From positions 1 through 51,060 of the forward strand of contig NZ_VDUZ01000062.1 of NCBI RefSeq assembly GCF_008039615.1: a stretch of 51,060 nt of DNA. Direction: 5' to 3'. Positions 33,726 to 43,100 of the stretch are shown here, one piece after another; within the stretch, counting starts at the first letter, position 1; each line of letters opens with the position of its first letter. The notes beneath the pieces are model-generated. The model was not told the DNA's origin and did no database searches. It worked only from the letters and a program-made list of their open reading frames with translations. Both the position numbers and the translations under genes were made by a program. The stretch comes from Vineibacter terrae. GTDB lineage: Bacteria > Pseudomonadota > Alphaproteobacteria > Reyranellales > Reyranellaceae.

Positions 33726-34340
33726 TTAGCGGCTGTAGAACTCGACCACCATCGAGGGTTCCATCTGCACCGGGTAGGGCACGTCCGAGAGGCTCGGGGT
33801 GCGCAGGAACTTGCCCTTCATGTCCTTGTGGTCGACCTCGACATAGCCCGGCACGTCGCGCTCGGCGAGCTGGGTGGCCTCCAGCACGACGGTGAGCTGC
33901 TTGGCCGAGGCGGTGAGCTCGATCGTGTCGTTGTCGCGCACCTGATAGGAGGCGATGTTGACGCGCCGGCCGTTGACCTTGACGTGGCGGTGGCTGACGA
34001 GCTGGCGCGCGGCGAACACGGTGGCCGCGAACTTCATGCGGTAGATGACCGCATCCAGCCGGCGCTCGAGCAGGCCGATCAGGTTCTCGCCGGTGTCGCC
34101 CTTGCGGCGGATGGCTTCCTGGTAGTAGCGGCGCATCTGGCGCTCGCTGACGTTGCCGTAGTAGCCCTTGATCCGCTGCTTGGCCATCAGCTGCTTGCCG
34201 AAGTCGGTCGGCTTGGTGCGCTTGGCGCCATGCTGGCCGGGGCGGGTCTCACGCTTGTTGATGGGGCTCTTGGGCCGGCCCCACAGGTTCACGCCCAGGC
34301 GGCGGTTGATCTTGTACTTCGAATTCTCGCGCTTGCTCAC
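33726..34340 (-). CDS. rpsD: 30S ribosomal protein S4
   Basis: 204-residue S4, a primary 16S rRNA-binding protein that nucleates 30S assembly and helps decoding fidelity. The N-terminal [40 protein letters not shown] and the S4 RNA-binding fold [20 protein letters not shown] followed by [19 protein letters not shown] are all present. This is the usual alphaproteobacterial type without the zinc-binding Cys cluster. The start codon is GTG (34338-34340) with AAGGA upstream. As in many alphaproteobacteria it stands apart from the main ribosomal protein operon. The stop lies seven bases from the REP-like tandem array, whose hairpins may act as its terminator. Confidence 0.98.
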   Translation of the reverse strand: MSKRENSKYKINRRLGVNLWGRPKSPINKRETRPGQHGAKRTKPTDFGKQLMAKQRIKGYYGNVSERQMRRYYQEAIRRKGDTGENLIGLLERRLDAVIYRMKFAATVFAARQLVSHRHVKVNGRRVNIASYQVRDNDTIELTASAKQLTVVLEATQLAERDVPGYVEVDHKDMKGKFLRTPSLSDVPYPVQMEPSMVVEFYSR

Positions 34341-34654
34341 GCTCGGTCTTCCTTAGCCATGTATGTCCGGATAGGCCGTGATCGGGCGCGGCTGCGCCCG
34401 GGCGGGAACGATGCCTTGCGGCATCCATCCACGTTCTCCGGAAGGAGGCGCGACTATACGCATCGCCGCCATGAAGTCAAACGGCGATATTACTGGAAGA
34501 TCAATGAGTTAGGCACATATACCCTTCCTCACTTTGCCGGGAAGGTGGCCCGAAGGGCCGGATGGGGAGCGCTCGTGGTGCTGACCAAGAGACCACGTCG
34601 GCTCCCCTCCGGCCCTTCGGGCCACCTCCCCAACTTCGTCGGGGAGGATTCTGC
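34341..34654. other. Intergenic stretch with palindromic repeat between rpsD and the Bug gene
   Basis: About 310 bases: the upstream region of rpsD and, at 34516-34650, an inverted repeat with CTTCCTCACTTTGCCGGGAA, GGCCCGAAGGGCC and GGCCCTTCGGGCC segments of the same general class as 30757-30960. No gene. Confidence 0.6.
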
Positions 34655-35647
34655 TTAATCGACCTTGGCGCCCGCCTTTCGGATGATCCCGGCCAGCCGC
34701 GCCTCCTCGCTGGCGCGGTAGGCGGTGACATCTTGCGGCGTCGACCACCACGCGGTGGCGCCGAGGTCGATATAGGCCTTGACCAGGTCGGGGCTTTCGA
34801 GCGCCTTCCGGCTGACGGCCGACATGCGCTCCACGACCGGGCCCGGCAGCTTCGCCGGGCCCACCAGGCAGGTCCAGGAGCGGATATCGAAGCCGGGCAG
34901 GAACTCGGCCAGGGTCGGGATATCGGGGGCGGCGGCGCTGCGCTGCAGGCTGGTGACGGCGAAGCCGCGCACCTTGCCCGGCCGGTACTGCGCCAGCGCG
35001 CCCGGGATGTTGTCGAAGATCATGTGCACCTGGCCGGCCATCAGGTCGACCATGGCCGGCGCCGCGCCGCGGTAGGGCACATGCAGCATGTCGACCTCGG
35101 CCAGCTGCTTGAAGAGCTCGCCCGAGAGATGCAGCGTCGTGCCATTGCCGGCCGAGGCGTAGGAGTACTTGCCGGGGTTCTTCTTCAGGAGCGCGATCAG
35201 CTCCGGCACCGTCCTGGCCGGCAGGTCCAGGTTGGCCACCAGCATGTTGGGCAGCCACCAGAGATTGGTGACGAAGGTGAAGTCCTTCTCGGGATCGAAG
35301 GTCAGCTGGCCCTTCTTCAAGGTCGGCGAGATCGCGTGCGAGGCGATGCCGCCCAGGCCGATCGTGTAGCCGTCGGGCGCCGCCTTGGCGACGACGTCGA
35401 CACCGACATCGCCGCCCGAGCCGCCGCGGTTCTCGACGACGAACTGCTGGCCGGTCAGCTCCGTCATCTTCTGACAATAGAGCCGCGACAGGGTGTCGGT
35501 GGCGCCGCCGGCCGGGAACGGGTTGATGTAGCGCACCGGCCGCGTCGGCCATGCATCCTGGGCGCGTGCCACCAAGGGAGCCGCAAGCGCGCCGCCCAGC
35601 GCGGCCAGCGCCGTGCGGCGGCGGATGGTGGCATGATCAGTCTTCAT
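34655..35647 (-). CDS. Bug-type tripartite tricarboxylate transporter substrate-binding protein
   Basis: 330-residue periplasmic solute-binding protein of the Bug/TctC family, with a Tat-like signal (TIRRRTALAALGGALAAPLV, then ARAQ). Family features: WPTRPVRYINPFPAGGATDT, VVENRGGSGGDVGVDVVAKA, DGYTIGLGGIASHAI and HVPYRGAAPAMVDLMAGQV. Such proteins bind carboxylates (citrate, glutamate, phthalate and others). GGGGAGG seven bases before the ATG at 35647 fixes the start. No TctA/TctB membrane genes are nearby, so it is an orphan that must share a permease encoded elsewhere or act as a sensor. Confidence 0.94.
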   Translation of the reverse strand: MKTDHATIRRRTALAALGGALAAPLVARAQDAWPTRPVRYINPFPAGGATDTLSRLYCQKMTELTGQQFVVENRGGSGGDVGVDVVAKAAPDGYTIGLGGIASHAISPTLKKGQLTFDPEKDFTFVTNLWWLPNMLVANLDLPARTVPELIALLKKNPGKYSYASAGNGTTLHLSGELFKQLAEVDMLHVPYRGAAPAMVDLMAGQVHMIFDNIPGALAQYRPGKVRGFAVTSLQRSAAAPDIPTLAEFLPGFDIRSWTCLVGPAKLPGPVVERMSAVSRKALESPDLVKAYIDLGATAWWSTPQDVTAYRASEEARLAGIIRKAGAKVD

Positions 35648-35813
35648 CAGCTGTCCTCCCCAACCGGCGGCGTCACGCCGGTACTTCGTGCTTGGCCGCA
35701 AGGGTCGAGCCGCCGGCAGCGCAAGTCAATGGCGCCGTCGCCCTCGGCGCGCGCGCTTTCGCGCTATGACGCGACGCCGGCCAATGGCATCGTGGACCAT
35801 GCGAGGATTGCCC

Positions 35814-36185
35814 ATGATCAAGCTCACCTTCTGCCTGCACCGCCTGCCGCATCTGAGTCCGGCGCAGTTCCACGACTACTGGCTGAACAGCCACGGGCCG
35901 CTGGTGCGCAGCCACGCCGCGGCGCTCGGCATCTGCCGCTACGTGCAGACGCATGCGATCGAGTCGCCGTTCAATGCCGGCCTGCGCCAGTCGCGCCAGG
36001 CGCCGGAGCCGTTCGACGGCATCGCCGAGCTGTGGTGGCAGGACGCGGCGGCGTTCGAGCGCGCGATGAGCGCGCCGGCCGCGCGTGCCGCCGGCAAGAT
36101 CCTGCTGGCCGACGAGCAGACCTTCATCGACCTGCCGCGCTCGCCGATCTGGCTCAACCACGAGCACACGATCGTCAGCGCCTGA
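35814..36185 (+). CDS. EthD domain-containing protein
   Basis: 123-residue ferredoxin-like alpha/beta-barrel of the EthD type. IKLTFCLHRLPHLSPAQFHD, then YWLNSHGPLV are the family hallmarks; a second HEHTIV lies at the end. EthD is needed with the EthABC ether-degrading cytochrome P450 system, while many homologues are small dimeric enzymes or of unknown role. GAGGA before the ATG at 35814 supports the start. The next gene (rhodanese) starts 16 bases later on the same strand, so they are probably co-transcribed. No P450 is present, so the role is open. Confidence 0.88.
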   Translation: MIKLTFCLHRLPHLSPAQFHDYWLNSHGPLVRSHAAALGICRYVQTHAIESPFNAGLRQSRQAPEPFDGIAELWWQDAAAFERAMSAPAARAAGKILLADEQTFIDLPRSPIWLNHEHTIVSA

Positions 36186-36201
36186 CACCGAGGGCTGCCG
36201 C

Positions 36202-36570
36202 ATGTGGTCGACACTCAAACGCCTGCTGCGCCCCACGCCGCCGATCACCTGGGTGGCGTGCGCCGACCTTGCCGGCCGCGCCGGCGGCACGCCGCCGGCC
36301 GTGGTCGATATCCGCGGGCCCGACGAGTTCGACGGCCCGCTGGGCCATATCGCGGGCGCGCTCAACGTCCCGGTCGACACGATCATGGACGGCACGGCCG
36401 ATCTCGCCGCCCTGCGCAGCCGCGAGGTCGTGCTGGTGTGCCGCACCGACAAGCGCTCGGCGCGCGCCGCCGACAGCCTCGCCGCATCCGGCTTCACGCG
36501 CGTGTCGGTCCTGCGCGGCGGCATGGAGCAGTGGAACGCGCTCGGCCTGCCGGTGGCGCGCGGCAGTTAG
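36202..36570 (+). CDS. Rhodanese-like domain protein
   Basis: 122-residue single rhodanese domain. AVVDIRGPDEFDGPLGHIAG and the active-site loop VLVCRTDKRSARAA with Cys80 are intact, followed by VLRGGMEQWNALGLPVARG. The loop has six residues (CRTDKR), the size of sulfurtransferases. It could carry persulfide sulfur for thiolation or cyanide detoxification. There is no signal peptide: cytoplasmic. GAGGG lies upstream of the ATG, and the gene follows the EthD gene closely. Palindrome copy B lies downstream and may end the transcript. Confidence 0.9.
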   Translation: MWSTLKRLLRPTPPITWVACADLAGRAGGTPPAVVDIRGPDEFDGPLGHIAGALNVPVDTIMDGTADLAALRSREVVLVCRTDKRSARAADSLAASGFTRVSVLRGGMEQWNALGLPVARGS

Positions 36571-36597
36571 CACCTGGAATCGCTGGCCGCTGATACA

Positions 36598-36688
36598 CCT
36601 GTCATCCCGAGCGCAGCGAGGGATCTCCCGCGAATGACGCACCGTGCGTTCCTCGCGGGAGATCCCTCGCTGCGCTCGGGATGACAGG
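36598..36688. repeat. GTCATCCCGAGCG palindrome, copy B
   Basis: Inverted repeat with arms starting CCTGTCATCCCGAGCGCAGC and running about 36 bases on each side of a ~19-base centre. It lies between the rhodanese gene and the ABC substrate-binding gene, both on the plus strand, so it could end one transcript before the next starts. Confidence 0.92.
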
Positions 36689-36790
36689 GTGTCAGTGACA
36701 GAATCGCCCGATAATGTAAATAACTTGACGTATCTCGGGCGGCGTGAAACTCTCCGGCCGCCTCAGGCAAGCAGCAGATATCAGGGAGTG

Positions 36791-38005
36791 ATGAAGATGG
36801 TGCGTGGACTGGCGCCGGCCTTGGCCGGACTGCTGGCATCGATCGCCGTGGCCGGCAGCGCAGCCGCCCAGGATAAACCCGTCAAGATCGGCGTCCTCAA
36901 CGATCAGGCCTCCGTGTACTCGAGCATCACGGGCCCGGGATCGGTCGCCGCCGCGCGCCTGGCGATCGAGGATATGGGCGGCTCGATGTTCGGCAAGCCG
37001 ATCGAGCTGGTGCATGCCGATCACGGTCACAAGCCGGATGTCGGCTCGACGATCGCCCGGCGCTGGTTCGACGTCGAAGGCGTCGGCGCGATCTTCGATA
37101 TCTACAGCTCCGGCGTCTCGCTCGCCGTGCAAGGCATCGCCGAGCAGAAGAACAAGATCCTCGTGGTCTCCATGGCGTCGAGCCGTGACATCAGCGGCAA
37201 GTCCTGCTCGCCCAACGGCATGCAATGGGGCAACGACGGCTACGAGGTCGCCAACCTGACCGTCAAGGGCGCGTCCGACGGCAAGCCGGCCTCGTGGTAT
37301 TTCATCACCGTCGACTACACCGCCGGGCATTCGATCGAGAAGGATGCCCGCGCGATGATCGAAGCAGCCGGCGGCAAGTTCATGGGCGCCGCCAGGTTCC
37401 CCCTCAACACGCTGGATTTCAGCTCCTTCCTGCTGCAGGCGCAGAGCTCCGGCGCCAAGAATATCGGCTTCATCGGCGGCGGCGCGGACATGAGCAACGC
37501 CGTCAAGCAGGCCGCCGAGTTCGGCGTCGGGCGCACCGGCCAGCGCTTCGTGCCGTTCTCGCTCACGACCGTCGACGTCGAGGCGCTGGGCAACGCCGCG
37601 ACGCAGGGCATGCCCCTGGTGCTGAGCTACTATTGGGACGAGAACGACAAGACCAAGGCCTGGGCCGAGCGGTTCAAGAAGGCGTTCGGCAAGATGCCGA
37701 GCGATCCGCAGGCCAATGTCTACAGCGCCGTGCTCCACTACCTGAAGTCGGTGAAGGCTGCCGGCACGACCGATACCGATGCGGTCCTCGCCAAGATGAA
37801 GGGCACGCCGGTCGAGGATTTCTTCACGAGCGGCGCGCGGATCCGGGCCGACGGCCGGCTGATGCGCGACATCTACTATGCCGAGGTGAAGAAGCCGGAC
37901 GCGATGAAGGGGAAGACCGACCTCATCACGCTGGTGCGCAAGATGCCCGGCTCGGAGGCCTTCATCCCGGCCGCCGACAGCGACTGCAAGCTGCTGAAGA
38001 ACTGA
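36791..38005 (+). CDS. ABC transporter substrate-binding protein (branched-chain amino acid/amide type)
   Basis: 404-residue periplasmic-binding protein type 1 (LivK-like, Leu/Ile/Val-binding family). Signal peptide: LAPALAGLLASIAVAGSAAA. The mature part begins DKPVKIGVLNDQASVYSSIT and includes AARLAIEDMGGSMFGKPIEL and GYEVANLTVKGASDGKPASW. This subgroup is often linked to aromatic or other organic compounds rather than amino acids. AGGGAG is three bases before ATG 36791 and eight before ATG 36797, so either could start it. No permease or ATPase genes are adjacent, so it is an orphan. Confidence 0.93.
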   Translation: MKMVRGLAPALAGLLASIAVAGSAAAQDKPVKIGVLNDQASVYSSITGPGSVAAARLAIEDMGGSMFGKPIELVHADHGHKPDVGSTIARRWFDVEGVGAIFDIYSSGVSLAVQGIAEQKNKILVVSMASSRDISGKSCSPNGMQWGNDGYEVANLTVKGASDGKPASWYFITVDYTAGHSIEKDARAMIEAAGGKFMGAARFPLNTLDFSSFLLQAQSSGAKNIGFIGGGADMSNAVKQAAEFGVGRTGQRFVPFSLTTVDVEALGNAATQGMPLVLSYYWDENDKTKAWAERFKKAFGKMPSDPQANVYSAVLHYLKSVKAAGTTDTDAVLAKMKGTPVEDFFTSGARIRADGRLMRDIYYAEVKKPDAMKGKTDLITLVRKMPGSEAFIPAADSDCKLLKN

Positions 38006-38038
38006 GGCGGCTGACGACCGTGGCGACATGAAAGCTAA

Positions 38039-38350
38039 CCACAGAGACACAGAGGCACAGAGACAACACAGAGAACAAGGAGTTGCGCGCCTTCGGCGCG
38101 CCGTGGCGTCTTCCTCTGTGTAACCTCTGTGTCTCTGTACTACTGACCTCAAGCATCTTCGCAAGCCGCGGTGATTTTTGTAGCCTTCATGGTGAGCACA
38201 GGTGAATGCGAAGCATTCACCGAGTCGAACCATGAAGGCGTTGCACGGACAGTGGTGCGGCGCTTCATGGTTCGACAGGCTCACCATGAAGCACTCCTCC
38301 GCCATTTGGTTGCGGCCAACGGCTGCGCTGTGCCTCTGTGGTTCGCCTTC
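38039..38350. repeat. Long composite direct repeat, copy 2, with ACAGAG arms
   Basis: The part from 38124 is nearly identical to 17724-17951. On its left this copy has an extra arm, CCACAGAGACACAGAGGCAC (38039 onward), which pairs with CTCTGTGTAACCTCTGTGTC near 38110-38134, enclosing a GCGCGCCTTCGGCGCGC hairpin. The inner inverted pair lies at 38185-38291. Confidence 0.88.
38185..38291. repeat. REP-like inverted pair (copy 5, with an extra inner hairpin)
   Basis: Same enlarged form as 17788-17894, including the GGTGAATGC / GCATTCACC inner hairpin. Confidence 0.9.
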
Positions 38351-38435
38351 TGACGGCTCGGCCGATAGTGCCATATGCGATAGCCCTGCCCCGTAGGGGG
38401 AAGGATTACGTCAGACGCCCGGCTCCCACGGCCTG

Positions 38436-40169
38436 TCAGGCATACAGCGCCGCAAGCTCTTCCTTCTTGACCTTGCCTGTCGCGGTCATCGGCAAGGTGT
38501 CGACGATCCTGATCTCCGGGATCTTGTAGACGGCCAGCCGCTCGCGGCAGAACGCCGCCAGCGCCTCCTCGGTCGCCTTCGACCTGTGCTCCGGCAGCAC
38601 CGTAACGAAGGCCACGGGGACCTGCCCGCGCGCCTCGTCGGCGCGCCCGATCACGCCGCTGCCCGTCACGGCCGGATGCTGACCGAGCGCCGCCTCGATC
38701 TCGGACGGGAAGACGCTCATCCCCTTCACCTTCAGCATCTCCTTGCGCCGGCCCAGGAAATGGACCGTGCCGCGCTCGGAGATCATGCCGATATCGCCGG
38801 TGCGCAGCCACCCGTCGACAAGGCTTTCGGCGGTCGCGGCCGGCTTGTTCCAATAGCCCCTGAGCAACGACGGGCTGCGCACACAGAGTTCCCCCTCCTG
38901 CCCAAGGGGAAGAAGCCGGTCGGAGCCGAATTCCAGGATCTTGAAATCGGTCTGCGGCACGGGAATGCCGCAGAATATCTGCTGCTGCTTCAGGTCCGTG
39001 TCACCCTCCTGCCAGCCGCGGGTGAACGTATCGTAGGAGTGCGTCTCGGTCATTCCCCAGGCAGCTTCCCGCAAGGTCGTGCCCGTCAGCTTGCGCCAAT
39101 TCTGGCGAAACGTCGGATTGAGCTTCTTGACGAAGGACGCGACCATGACCTCGCGCAGGGACGTCAGATCATGCTGCTGCGCGTCGCGCCGGCCCATGAT
39201 CTCGACGGCGTTGTCGACGACCATGTTCGAGACCGTGACGCGATGGCGCTGGACCGCAAGCATGTAGGCGGCCGGATCCCAGCGCGCGAGCAGCACGCAG
39301 GTCGCGCCCGTCACCACGGGAAGGATGATGCCGACATCCTCGCCCGCGACCCAGAAGACCGGCCAGTAGTTGATGATCACGTCGTTGGCGGTCACGGCCA
39401 TCGAGATCGATGCCATGACGGCGCCCGTGAAGAGCATGTCGAACTGGGTATGCACGCAGCCCTTCGGCATGCCCGTCGTCCCGCCCGTGTAGTTGAGCGC
39501 CGCGATGTCATCGAGCGCCACATCCACCTGCGGAGCGGTATCAGGCTCCTGCGCCAAGGCGCTCATCAGGTCGATCGACTGAGGCACCGGCACGCGCGGC
39601 GCTGTCAGCGCCGGCGGCAAGGGACCTTCCGCCTCCTGCGGCAGCATGTCGTGGAAGCTGGTGACGATCACCTGCTCGATGCCGCATTCGCCGCGGATCT
39701 CCGCCACGAGGTGCGCCACCTGGTCGTGCGCGATCACGATGCGCGCCTGCGTATCGTTGACCTCGTACGCCAGCTCGTGACGGGTGAACATCGGGTTCAC
39801 CGGCACATGCACGCAACCCGCCTTCAGGATGCCGAAGAAACAGACGTGAAATTGCGGGCAGTTCGGCAGGAACACCGCCACGCGATCACCCTTGCGGGCA
39901 CCGAGGCGCAACAGCAGATTGGCAAAGCGATCGCTGAGACGGTCGAGCTCGGCGTAGCTGACGGCCCGGCCATAGAACAGAACCGCCGCCTTGTCCGGCT
40001 GGCGGCGCGCCCATTCACGCAGATAGTCCGTGAGAGGACGGCGCCCCAGCGGGAACACAGGGTCGCGTGGCGCATCCGCCGGCCACAAGGCGCCCTGCAA
40101 GGCGCGGACATGCGCCAGATAGCTTTGCTCGTCGCGCATGTAGTCCGGGCTCGGCCCTTCCTGATTCAT
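38436..40169 (-). CDS. AMP-dependent acyl-CoA synthetase/ligase
   Basis: 577-residue ANL superfamily ligase: ATP plus a carboxylic acid plus CoA gives acyl-CoA, AMP and pyrophosphate. The P-loop-like A3 motif is NYTGGTTGMPKGC (226-238); A5 is WGMTETHSYD; the hinge region is WLRTGDIGMI followed by GRRKEMLKVKGMSVFPSEIE; and the final catalytic Lys lies in PMTATGKVKKEEL. Length and motifs are normal. AGGAG eight bases before the ATG supports the start. The carboxylase gene lies 22 bases upstream on the same strand, so the two form one operon: activation of an acid followed by biotin-dependent carboxylation is a sensible pair. The acid is unknown, probably medium- or branched-chain. Confidence 0.94.
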   Translation of the reverse strand: MNQEGPSPDYMRDEQSYLAHVRALQGALWPADAPRDPVFPLGRRPLTDYLREWARRQPDKAAVLFYGRAVSYAELDRLSDRFANLLLRLGARKGDRVAVFLPNCPQFHVCFFGILKAGCVHVPVNPMFTRHELAYEVNDTQARIVIAHDQVAHLVAEIRGECGIEQVIVTSFHDMLPQEAEGPLPPALTAPRVPVPQSIDLMSALAQEPDTAPQVDVALDDIAALNYTGGTTGMPKGCVHTQFDMLFTGAVMASISMAVTANDVIINYWPVFWVAGEDVGIILPVVTGATCVLLARWDPAAYMLAVQRHRVTVSNMVVDNAVEIMGRRDAQQHDLTSLREVMVASFVKKLNPTFRQNWRKLTGTTLREAAWGMTETHSYDTFTRGWQEGDTDLKQQQIFCGIPVPQTDFKILEFGSDRLLPLGQEGELCVRSPSLLRGYWNKPAATAESLVDGWLRTGDIGMISERGTVHFLGRRKEMLKVKGMSVFPSEIEAALGQHPAVTGSGVIGRADEARGQVPVAFVTVLPEHRSKATEEALAAFCRERLAVYKIPEIRIVDTLPMTATGKVKKEELAALYA

Positions 40170-40191
40170 CGTCGTCTCCTGATTGGGTGCA

Positions 40192-43100
40192 TCACCACAC
40201 GTCGACGCGCGTCACTTTCCGGTTGCTGAAGCGATTGGGCGCGGCCGTGGCCTTCAGGCCGCGAACGATCCAGCGGCGGGTCTCGAACGGATCGATCACG
40301 TCATCCACCTCGAGGAAGGTCGCGCCGCTCAGCGCCTTGTTCTCCTCGTAGGACTTGGCAACCATCTGATCGAACCACGCCTTGCGGGCCGCCGCATCCT
40401 CTATCGCCATGAGCTCCTTGCGGTAGGCGAGCTTGACCGCGCCTTCCAGCCCCATCGCACCGAACTCGGCGCTGGGCCACGCCAGGACAAAGAACGACGC
40501 ATGGCTCGAGCCACCCGCCATGGCCAGGGCACCGAGCCCATATCCCTTGCGCAACACGACCGTGAAGTGAGGGACGCTCGCCCTCGAGGTCGCCACGAGC
40601 ATGCGCGAGACATGCCGCACCTGCGCGACTTTCTCGATCTGCGGCCCCACCATCATCCCCGGCGTATCGCAAAGCGAGACGATGGGAATGTCGAACGCAT
40701 CGCACAGCTGGATGAAACGTGCCGCCTTGTCGCCGCCATCCGCGTCGATGGCGCCGCCGAGATGCCGCGGGTCGTTCGCGATCAGGCCCATCGGCCTGCC
40801 CTCGATCCGGATCAGCGCGGTGATCATGCCCTTTGCGAAGGCCGGCCGCAGCTCGAGCACGGAGCCCTCGTCGGCCAGGGTCTCGATGATCGGGCGGACG
40901 TCGTACGCGCGCAGCCGGTTCTCGGGCACGGCATGGCGCAGCAGGCGCTGGTCGGCACAGGACCAGCCGTCGACACGGCCCTGGAAATAGCCGAGATACT
41001 TCTTGGCGACGGCGACGCCTTCGGCCTCGTCCGCGACCAGGACGTCGATCACCCCATTCGGGGCCTGCACATCGACCGGCCCGATATCCTCGGGCCGGAA
41101 GGCGCCGAGGCCGCCGCCTTCGATCATCGCCGGGCCTCCCATGCCGATGTTCGATGTCCTGTCGGCGATGATGACGTCGCAGGCGCCGAGCAGCGCCGCG
41201 TTTCCGGCGAAGCAGCGTCCCGAGACAATGCCCACCAGCGGCACCTGGCCGTTGAGCTTGCCGAACCGTGCGAAGGTCGTGGTTTCGAGCCCGGCGGGCG
41301 TCGGCCATTCGTCGCCTGGACGCCCGCCACCGCCTTCCGCGAACAGGACCACGGGCAGCGCCCATTTGTCGGCAAGCGTGAGCAGGCGATCCTTCTTCTT
41401 GTGATTGACGACCCCCTGCGTTCCGGCAAAGACCGTGTAGTCGTATCCCATGATGGCGCAGCGCGACGCCTCGTCGCCGAACAGCGCGCCATTGACGGCG
41501 CCGACCCCAGTGATCATGCCGTCGGCCGGGCTGAGGCGGCGCAATTCATCGGGCGTCCGCCGCTGGCGCTGCGCCGCCAGCGCCAGCCCGCCATACTCCA
41601 CGAACGAGCCTCGATCGCACAGATCCGCGATGTTCTCGCGAGTGGTCCGCTGATTGGTCTTGCGCCGGCGGGCCACCGCATCGGGCCGGCTGTCGTCGAG
41701 CAGCTCGGCGTGGCGTGCGATGACCTCGGCGAGATCACCGCGAATATGGTCGAGATCGATGGCCTGCGCGGCGGCCGCGCTGGCGCCGGCATCCTCCGAA
41801 GGCGACACGTGCAGCAGCGTTTCCCCTTCGAAGATCGTGTCGCCGGGGGCGGCGAGAATGTCCTCGACGGTGCCCGCCACCGGCGAGACGACGAGGTGCT
41901 CCATCTTCATGGCCTCGATGACGAGCACAGGCTGGCCGGCATGGACCCGCTCGCCGCGCGCCACGGAGCAGGCAACGATCGTGCCCTGCAGCGTGGCCGG
42001 CACGGCCACGATCCCTTCCGGGACCGGTGCGGCCTGACGAGGCTTCGGGGCATCGGCCCGAGGCGGTGCGATGGCCGAGGCTGCATCGAAAATGCCGAGT
42101 GGGTCGATCTCGCGAACATCCCGTGACCTGGGCGGCGCGGCCTCAGGCTCGTATCCCGCGGCCACCGCGAGGATCGGCCCGATATGCGCCTCCAGAAAAT
42201 TCGTCGAGATGCGATCGGCGATAAAGTCGTCATTCTCGACGATGGCGCGCAGGACCGGGATGTTCGTCGCGACACCTTCGATACGAAACTCCTCCAGCGC
42301 CCGACGGCCGCGGCGGATGGCGTCATGCATCCCTTCCGATGAATAGGCGATGACCTTCGCGAGCAGGGAATCGTAGCGCGGGCTGGAGCGATAGCCCGCA
42401 TATCCATACGTATCGACGCGTATGCCGGGCCCGCCCGGCGGCGCGAAGCTTGTCAGGATGCCGCCGCTCGGCCGCGCGCTGCCGTCGGCGGCCATCTTCT
42501 CCATGTTGACGCGAAACTGGATCGCCGCGCCGCGCGAAACAGGCGGGCGGTCAAGGCCGAGGTCGGCGAGACGCGCGCCGGCAGCGATGCGAAGCTGTGT
42601 CTTGACCAGATCGACCCCGTAGATCTCCTCGGTGACGGTGTGCTCGACCTGCAGACGCGGATTGGCCTCGATGAACACGTAGCCGCGTCCCTCGGACGGC
42701 ACCAGGAACTCGAATGTGCCCAGCCCGCGATAGGCTATCCTGGCCGCCATGCGGGTGGCCGCGCCATAGAGCGCTTCGCGGAGCTTGCCGGGAATGCTCC
42801 GGCTCGGCGCCATTTCCACGACCTTCTGGTGGCGCCGCTGGATCGAGCATTCGCGTTCCCCGAGATGAACGACGGATTGCCCGTCGCCGACGACCTGCAC
42901 CTCGATATGACGCGCGTTCGGCAGGTAGCGCTCGACGTAAAGCCCGTCGGCACCGAATGCCGCCTGGGCCTCGGAGCGGCATCTCTCCCAGGCGCCGGCG
43001 AGATCGGCTTCGGCCGGGACCACCCGCATTCCCCGGCCGCCGCCGCCCGCGACCGCCTTGATCATGATCGCGCCGCCGGCTCCCAGCCCGGCGAGGAAGG

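Noticed and set aside
40183-42126. 647-codon plus-strand frame opposite the carboxylase
   Set aside because: Antisense shadow of a highly conserved multidomain enzyme; the composition is typical of third-position GC bias.
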